Source of the DNA: Umezawaea endophytica | Lineage (GTDB): Bacteria > Actinomycetota > Actinomycetes > Mycobacteriales > Pseudonocardiaceae | Length of the DNA stretch: 43,009 bases | Direction: 5' to 3' | NCBI RefSeq assembly: GCF_025061645.1 | Contig: NZ_JANYMP010000051.1 | Span: 1 to 43,009 of the forward strand | Shown: positions 38,386-43,009 of the stretch, piece after piece | Layout of the letters: the number at the start of each line of letters is the position of its first letter | Position numbering within the stretch: the stretch's first letter is position 1 | Program-made: the position numbers and the translations under genes | The notes under the pieces: generated by a model | Databases searched by the model: none | What the model was told of the DNA's origin: nothing | The model's input: the letters and a program-made list of their open reading frames with translations, nothing else

Positions 38386-38522
38386 CCGCCGTAGTGCGAC
38401 AGATCTCACCGCAAATCTCGGGTTATCGGTGGCGCGGCGAGGCCTGCACCGGTTGAGTGGTCTTCTTCGTCTGAGACCGCAAGCAAACGGAGAGGCAACT
38501 GTCTAGCCGCCGCCGGGGAGGG

Positions 38523-38581
38523 CCGTGCGCGAGGCAGAGACGACCCGCCCTGCGCACCACGCACCGCAGGGCCGCGCACGG
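38523..38581 (+). promoter_or_regulatory. Structured 5' leader before the 124-aa gene
   Basis: Two nested stems, CCGTGCGCG/CGCGCACGG (38523-38531 with 38573-38581) and GCCCTGCG/CGCAGGGC (38547-38554 with 38565-38572), stack directly before GGAGGAAAGAC and the GTG start. The 3' arm touches the ribosome binding site. It may control translation, or mark the prophage end. Confidence 0.5.
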
Positions 38582-38591
38582 GAGGAAAGAC

Positions 38592-38966
38592 GTGGACGTG
38601 TCGCTACCGGGATACCCGCTCGTTGCGATCAGGCCGGCCCTCGAAACACCCTGGGACTACGAGGTCAATCCCGACGGGACCAAGACCTTGCTGATTCGCG
38701 ATGACCTCGGCCTCGCGCAAACCCTAGAGATGATCAACGACCTGCTGCACGACCGCCTCAACGGCTGCCAGATCTGGGCCGATCACGTACTGAAGGTCCT
38801 AGGCGCCGAACAGGGGATCGACGCTGGAAACATCACCGATCGCATGACCTTCGAGTTGGCGCAGCACCACATCGTGTGGACCACGGTCGACAACGGTGTC
38901 GTCAGGCCCCGCGTACCTGAAAGCCGTCAATCGGAGGACTCTCACTCCTCCGAGGCTCGTTGCTAG
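38592..38966 (+). CDS. Unknown protein, 124 aa
   Basis: The GTG at 38592 has GGAGGAAAG 3 bases upstream. The sequence is acidic and mixed alpha/beta: SLPGYPLVAIRPALETPWDY, KTLLIRDDLGLAQTLEMIND, LHDRLNGCQIWADHVLKVLG, and a polar tail rich in Ser and Glu. No family recognised. It is followed by a strong terminator. It may be the last gene of the prophage or the first gene of the right flank. Confidence 0.65.
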   Translation: MDVSLPGYPLVAIRPALETPWDYEVNPDGTKTLLIRDDLGLAQTLEMINDLLHDRLNGCQIWADHVLKVLGAEQGIDAGNITDRMTFELAQHHIVWTTVDNGVVRPRVPESRQSEDSHSSEARC

Positions 38967-38983
38967 AGAGAGGGCTGTCAGGG

Positions 38984-39038
38984 CTGATGTACTGCGAAGG
39001 CTCCCACGATCCTGCTGGGAGCCTTCGCAGTACATCAG
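38984..39038. terminator. Bidirectional terminator with 23-bp perfect stem
   Basis: Arms 38984-39006 and 39016-39038 pair perfectly over 23 bp, with a 9-base loop. It separates the 124-aa gene from the convergent reductase-like gene at 39,045. Confidence 0.85.
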
Positions 39039-39044
39039 CGCAAC

Positions 39045-39524
39045 TTACGTTCGCCAGCTTCCCGCCCCCACGGCAGTCCTGTCTTCATCGACTGCCATGC
39101 TTGCCCTTTCGTCGATGGTGAAGATTCCCAGCTTGCGGCGGTCTTCGGGGCTCATGAAGTCGAATGCGAGACGTCGGAACACGTAGTCCATTACCGAGGA
39201 TGCTTCAGGGATTTCCGGATCGTCTGTCATGCCCATCGGCTCGTAACGCGTGCTGGTCAACTTCTCGACCATGATTTCCAGAGGTACTCCGTACTGGAGT
39301 CCGACCGATGCCAGGATGGAAACTGCGTCCATCAGGCCGGAAAGCGTAGAGCCTTCCTTGGCGAACTTGGCGAAGACCTCCCCGAGGCTCCCGTCCTTCT
39401 GAGGGTTGCCGGTCAGGTAGAACTCTGCGCCTCCGATGGTGAACGAGGTGGTTTGCCCGGATCGACACCTCGGCATCCGATGGCGCTCGGGAGACCGATC
39501 GGTTCCGCACGTCGGGCACGTCAT
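39045..39524 (-). CDS. Class II ribonucleotide reductase C-terminal-like protein, 159 aa
   Basis: Residues about 30-130 match the C-terminal part of B12-dependent (NrdJ) reductases: GAEFYLTGNPQKDGSLGEVF, AKFAKEGSTLSGLMDAVSIL, SVGLQYGVPLEIMVEKLTST, and RYEPMGMTDDPEIPEASSVM followed by DYVFRRLAFDFM. The catalytic barrel is absent. The N-terminus has CPTCGTDRSPERHRMPRC, a possible zinc site. So it is a stand-alone fragment-type homologue, a class that exists in actinobacteria without known function. I choose the ATG at 39524 (GAGGATG upstream); 39566 is also possible. Confidence 0.8.
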   Translation of the reverse strand: MTCPTCGTDRSPERHRMPRCRSGQTTSFTIGGAEFYLTGNPQKDGSLGEVFAKFAKEGSTLSGLMDAVSILASVGLQYGVPLEIMVEKLTSTRYEPMGMTDDPEIPEASSVMDYVFRRLAFDFMSPEDRRKLGIFTIDERASMAVDEDRTAVGAGSWRT

Positions 39525-39635
39525 GGAGCATCCTCGCAACATGTAGTAGGTGAACGGGTACGACACCCTAGATGTGGGTCATCCTGTGGTCTTGGTGAGG
39601 GTGGGGCAAGCCGCCACGCCGCCACGGCCTGATGA

Positions 39636-41249
39636 TCAGTTCCGCAGGCGGCTCACGATGCCGTCGACGTCGGCTACCGCTCGCGCACGCTGCTTGGCTC
39701 GACCCTCGATCTGCGGCCCCCAGGTCCGCAGTGCAAACGCCATGCTCCGAAGTCGGGCAGTTGCTTCGCGCAAGTCGTCAAACCCGACCGCGAGGTTCCC
39801 GCGCAAGATGAAGGTGTCGTCCGGGTTGTCTGGTCGATAGCGATAACCGAACAGTTCGCCTGGCAGTAGCGCTACCCCGGTGTCTGTCCGATCCTCTCCG
39901 TAGTGCAAAAGGACGGCGAACGCGTCGATACTGCTGGTGAGCTTGGTCGAGAAAATCCTGGGTGACACGCGAAGCGAGGCGTACCAGCCACCTTCGGGTT
40001 TGTCCAAGTGAAAGGCGTTGAAACCAAGCGCATCGTTGATGTTGGCAAGCTCGGATTGAAGAAATGCAAGCTTGCTGCGATAGACCCGGTTCCAGTCGTC
40101 CACCCAGGTTTGTGGGGTAAGGCATAAGGCGGCTATTCCGCTTAACTCGTCTATCTGCGGAACGCGACCGTAGCTGAACAGGGTGCGATAGTGTGCAAGA
40201 GAGTCACGGAGCTTCTGGTTGGTTGTGGCAGCAAACGCGATCCGGCACGTCGGGTAAGCGAAGGTCTTGCTTGGCGTCGTGACGGTGACCGTGTAGTCGC
40301 TCATTCTGCCCAGGGTCGCGTCGCCGAGATCGTGTCCGGTGATGGCCCCGATGGGCTGCGGGTGCAGGTCGGCGGTGAGGTAGCTTCCCTCGTATACATC
40401 GTCGCCCAGGACGAAGACCGGGCTGTCGGGGTGTCGCTGGTTGTACCGCAGCACGGCCGCGGCGATACCCAGCGCCCGATCACGGCTCAAGACCCTGCCG
40501 TTGGCGTTGTTGACGATCGGCACGTACACGGCTCGTCCGGTGTGGCCTGTCGTGGTCTGCAACCAGTGATTGACCGACTCGGCGGTAAGGTCGGGCGTCA
40601 CCGACAGTTCCGCGCCGAGGAGCGGAGGAATGAGTCGTAGGCTTTGGTAGTAGCCTTCGGGGACGAGTATCCGTCCACCAAGTGGGCGAAGTTCCTCGTA
40701 GTCTCGCTCGTAGAGCAAGCTGGCGCAGAACCCGAAAAAGACCCCCTTGAAACCACCCGAGAACACCATGACGTCGTCCATCGTCACGGAGAATTGAAGT
40801 TGATTCCAATGGGCGACCGCGAATGATCGAGCCTCGTCGTCCAGTCCGCTTGACCCGCCACGGTATGCGCCAAGTCTGTGTTCCCGTTTGACGAGGTAGC
40901 TCAGGAAGCTGTCTGGGGATTCATCGCGACGACGGCATTTGTTACTCAGAATGTCAAAAGCTGCGCGAACCGATGTGCGGGGGCGGTGTTGTAGATCGAA
41001 TTCGTCCAAGTCATCGACGGTCGGTGGTCGTGTGCCGTCCCTTTGGGAGCACGCATAGGAGAATAGTCCGCGTTGTTCGCGGAAGAAGTGCTGGCCGAAG
41101 TCGGTGACCACTTGGTGAGGGTTCGCCGAGGCGTGGCTACCTTTGTAGAGCTTGACGAGACGATGCTTTTTCTTGGCCTCATCGAGAATTCTGTACACGG
41201 ACGAATAGAGATCGTCGAACTTAGCCTGAGGTCCGGATTTCGTTGCCAC
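39636..41249 (-). CDS. PLP-dependent aminotransferase class I/II, 537 aa
   Basis: Fold-type I signatures are present: VFVLGDDVYEGSYLTADLHP with the Asp and Tyr that contact PLP (D284, Y286), and TVTVTTPSKTFAYPTCRIAF with the Schiff-base Lys (K328). A C-terminal domain ends near LPGELFGYRYRPDNPDDTFI. About 110 extra N-terminal residues, including FDDLYSSVYRILDEAKKKHR, make it longer than the usual 400. The substrate cannot be told. The GTG at 41249 has GAAGGAAC upstream; the frame is open to 41312. It is probably part of the host chromosome or another island rather than the phage. Confidence 0.88.
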   Translation of the reverse strand: MATKSGPQAKFDDLYSSVYRILDEAKKKHRLVKLYKGSHASANPHQVVTDFGQHFFREQRGLFSYACSQRDGTRPPTVDDLDEFDLQHRPRTSVRAAFDILSNKCRRRDESPDSFLSYLVKREHRLGAYRGGSSGLDDEARSFAVAHWNQLQFSVTMDDVMVFSGGFKGVFFGFCASLLYERDYEELRPLGGRILVPEGYYQSLRLIPPLLGAELSVTPDLTAESVNHWLQTTTGHTGRAVYVPIVNNANGRVLSRDRALGIAAAVLRYNQRHPDSPVFVLGDDVYEGSYLTADLHPQPIGAITGHDLGDATLGRMSDYTVTVTTPSKTFAYPTCRIAFAATTNQKLRDSLAHYRTLFSYGRVPQIDELSGIAALCLTPQTWVDDWNRVYRSKLAFLQSELANINDALGFNAFHLDKPEGGWYASLRVSPRIFSTKLTSSIDAFAVLLHYGEDRTDTGVALLPGELFGYRYRPDNPDDTFILRGNLAVGFDDLREATARLRSMAFALRTWGPQIEGRAKQRARAVADVDGIVSRLRN

Positions 41250-41386
41250 TGCCGACGTTCCTTCGGTAGCCAGTCTAGTAAATTCGCCGGTCGGGAACTG
41301 GTGGTGCGGCACGCCCCGGCCGCTGGGGGAGCAGCAGCCGGGGCGCGTGGGGCTACTCAGGGGGTAGCCTGCTCTGTGGCCACCGC

Positions 41387-42379
41387 TTACACGGCGGCGC
41401 TGGACAGCTCGACCTCGTCGGCCGCCCTGGGGTCGTTCTTCCGCAGGGTCTGCATGATCCAGCGGTACAGGGACGTGAGGTCTGACCAGATGCCAGCGCC
41501 GTTGCGGCCGTCGGGGGCGGTCGTGCAGACGTTGGGCCGCAGCTCCCAGTCGTCGCCGTCACCCGAGGTCGCGCCGATCAGGACTTCGCGGCCGTGCCGG
41601 ACCTCGACCTGAGGGCCGCCGGAATCACCGAAGCAGCCCATCTTCTTCTTGCCGTCACGCGACACCGTGCACAGCTCGGTCGCCGGGTCGAAGAACCGGA
41701 CACCGGTCTGCGGGTCGGCCACCGAGCATCGACGGTCCGGTGCGATCTTCGTGTCGAGCTGCTGCAACATCCGCGACGCCGCGATGCACGACGGGTCGTT
41801 GAAGTCCGAGTCGCAGGTGATGCCGAAACCGAAGATCCGCGTCGGAGTGCCCGGCTGGCCCGCTCGACGGGCGATCGGGATCGGCTTCTGCGGCACGGCC
41901 TGGTCCAGCAGGATCAGGGCGACGTCGTTGCCTGCCTTGTCCGGTGCTCCCAGCGGGTGGGAGAACACCTGCTGGATACCGGCCAACGTGCCGCCGGTCG
42001 TGCGATCTGCCGAACCGATCCGGACGTGAAACTGCCCCGGAACGATGCGAGGGGCGCAGTGCCGCGCCGTGATCACCCACCTGTCAGCGATCAGAGAGCC
42101 GCCGCACTCGTGATCACCGTCGGGGTACTGGATGCTCGCCATGTAGGAGCGGGCCTGAGCGTCCTCGCCACCCACGACGAGCGGCGCTACGGGACCCTGC
42201 GAGTTGCCGCCCTGGTTCCCCCATGGCTGCATCGGGTTGTCCATCGTGTCGATCTCACCGACGTTCACGCCGCGGTGGTTCATCGGATTCGCCGCGGCGC
42301 CTGCCGGAGCTATGGCCGCCAACCCCAAGGAGGCCGCGCAGACCGCGAGGGCAACGCGTCTCCAGTCATACATTTTCAC
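41387..42379 (-). CDS. Secreted trypsin-like serine protease (S1), 330 aa
   Basis: A signal peptide (residues about 1-29, ending APAGAAA) is followed by a propeptide rich in Asn and Gly and the protease domain from VVGGEDAQARSYMASIQYPD. The catalytic triad is His107 (ITARHC), Asp152 (GNDVALILL) and Ser253 (GCFGDSGGP). Cysteine pairs typical of S1 proteases are present. It is exported and cleaves peptide bonds outside the cell. Actinobacteria carry many such proteases. ATG at 42379 or 42373. No link with the prophage is visible. Confidence 0.92.
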   Translation of the reverse strand: MKMYDWRRVALAVCAASLGLAAIAPAGAAANPMNHRGVNVGEIDTMDNPMQPWGNQGGNSQGPVAPLVVGGEDAQARSYMASIQYPDGDHECGGSLIADRWVITARHCAPRIVPGQFHVRIGSADRTTGGTLAGIQQVFSHPLGAPDKAGNDVALILLDQAVPQKPIPIARRAGQPGTPTRIFGFGITCDSDFNDPSCIAASRMLQQLDTKIAPDRRCSVADPQTGVRFFDPATELCTVSRDGKKKMGCFGDSGGPQVEVRHGREVLIGATSGDGDDWELRPNVCTTAPDGRNGAGIWSDLTSLYRWIMQTLRKNDPRAADEVELSSAAV

Positions 42380-42396
42380 TGACTCGTCCTCGGTTC

Positions 42397-42825
42397 TTAT
42401 CGTGGGATCGAACTGTGGAGTTGCCGCCTAGGCGATGCATGCGCGCTCACGTCGACGGAGAACTCCTGCGTCTCCGCGTCCGCCACCTCGTCCTTGCGGA
42501 CGTGGCGACCAGTCGCGGACACCCCCGAATCCGCCCCTTGAGGGAGGTAGGGCCGTACCCGTCTAATGCGCACTTTGGTATCGGCCATCGAGGAAACGCG
42601 GTGTTGGTCGGCTCGGGAGGATTTGATCGGAGGACGTTCAGTGACAGGTGACTGGCAGGTTCGCTCGGCTGGTGCAGATACCTGGCTTTGTGCCCACTTC
42701 GCTGCGCGCTTCTGACGTCGTTCACGGAGCAGGGAGCGCGCAACCCAGCAGGCAGCAAGCCCGACCAGGACGATCAGGAGCAACCATGCCCCTGTCCGGA
42801 TCCAGGCCACCGTTTCCCAGCTCAC
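42397..42825 (-). CDS. Single-pass membrane protein, 142 aa
   Basis: The N-terminus has one membrane helix (WLLLIVLVGLAACWVARSLL) followed by a very basic stretch (RERRQKRAAKW) and a polar tail with no known domain. This gives an N-out, C-in orientation by the positive-inside rule. The GTG at 42825 has AGGAGGAC upstream and overlaps the stop of the small gene before it (GTGA). It reaches to within 20 bases of the protease gene. The last 60 residues might be non-globular. Confidence 0.6.
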   Translation of the reverse strand: MSWETVAWIRTGAWLLLIVLVGLAACWVARSLLRERRQKRAAKWAQSQVSAPAERTCQSPVTERPPIKSSRADQHRVSSMADTKVRIRRVRPYLPQGADSGVSATGRHVRKDEVADAETQEFSVDVSAHASPRRQLHSSIPR

Positions 42826-42935
42826 GGCGTCCTCCTGCGTGATGACTTGCCAACCTGCGCAACACCAGTGACCAAGCGCTCGGTGCGTCCCGAATCGCGA
42901 AGACGTGGGTGAGACTGCTTCAATTTGCCCAGCAT
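42822..42935 (-). CDS. Very small basic protein, 37 aa, coupled to the membrane protein
   Basis: The ATG at 42935 has AAAGGAG about 6 bases upstream. The product (MLGKLKQSHPRLRDSGRTER, then a Lys/Ser/Arg-rich end) is basic. It overlaps the next gene by a GTGA junction, which supports real translation and coupling. Function unknown. Confidence 0.5.
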   Translation of the reverse strand: MLGKLKQSHPRLRDSGRTERLVTGVAQVGKSSRRRTP

Positions 42936-43009
42936 TCGAACTCCTTTCGCGTCGTTCGATTGCTGGAATAAATCGCTTACGCGAGTTTCAGTCCTTGGCC
43001 TCAAGTGGT

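Larger units (their letters stand above)
2094..39040. mobile_element. Integrated siphovirus-type prophage (right end uncertain)
   Basis: A serine integrase marks the left end. Lysis, tail, head, packaging, replication and repressor modules follow in an order consistent with a circular phage opened at an attachment site next to the integrase. The left junction probably lies within 2170-2260. The right junction must lie after the repressor (38,385) and probably before or near the terminator at 38,984-39,038. I found no second copy of the tRNA-Ala half at the right, so the exact core is not visible. Confidence 0.85.

Noticed and set aside
38400-43009. Second copy of the tRNA-Ala 3' half marking the right end of the prophage
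   Set aside because: I looked for GGGGTTCGAGTCCCC and the following acceptor sequence on the right side and did not find it.
1-43009. CRISPR arrays
   Set aside because: No regularly spaced repeats of 24-40 bases were seen. The hairpin repeats at 30.6-31.7 kb are leader elements with gene-length spacing.

Overview
The window comes from a high-GC actinobacterium. GTG, TTG and even CTG starts are frequent, the third codon position is GC-rich, the SOS box is of the actinobacterial type, and the gene families point to an actinophage host such as Pseudonocardiales (Saccharothrix, Lentzea or Actinosynnema). The genus is inferred from style, not from a marker gene. Almost the whole window is one integrated siphovirus-type prophage of about 36-37 kb (roughly 2.2 to 38.4-39 kb), with accessory or chromosomal DNA on both sides.

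Left flank (1-2.2 kb): a small hypothetical gene, a decayed toxin-type coding remnant with an immunity-like gene, and the 3' half of a tRNA-Ala(GGC) with its terminator. The tRNA half is a recombination scar. Prophage, left to right: a large serine integrase; GP88 and a small partner; the lysis block (holin-like, GH25-LysM endolysin, membrane/coiled-coil protein); tail genes, including a tape measure protein and a chaperone pair joined by a -1 frameshift site; head-tail connectors; SU10-type capsid, scaffold, MuF protein and portal; terminase; then small early-late genes, a PP-loop (PAPS-reductase-like) protein, an HNH nuclease and a DUF932 protein. All of these lie on the minus strand.

Several plus-strand cargo genes sit inside this minus-strand late operon: a DUF3800 protein between head-tail connector genes, a DNA methyltransferase plus NotI-like restriction enzyme between portal and terminase, and two possible small membrane proteins. 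From 30.6 to 33.9 kb lies a plus-strand cargo region: four unknown genes, three of them preceded by the same GGCA-loop hairpin; an SOS-box gene; and a small secreted protein. From 34 to 37.5 kb a minus-strand early operon encodes replication proteins, with iteron-like repeats inside the O-like gene. A divergent repressor gene (38 kb) faces it across a palindromic operator candidate.

Right flank (39-43 kb): a stand-alone class II ribonucleotide reductase C-terminal-type protein, a PLP aminotransferase, a secreted trypsin-like protease and a coupled pair of small genes. The phage looks largely complete, but the large terminase gene carries a single-base frameshift. Either the prophage is packaging-defective or the base is a sequence error. 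The most unusual items are the plus-strand structured region at 26.35-26.63 kb, the repeated leader hairpins at 30.6-31.7 kb, and the restriction-modification pair embedded in the packaging module.
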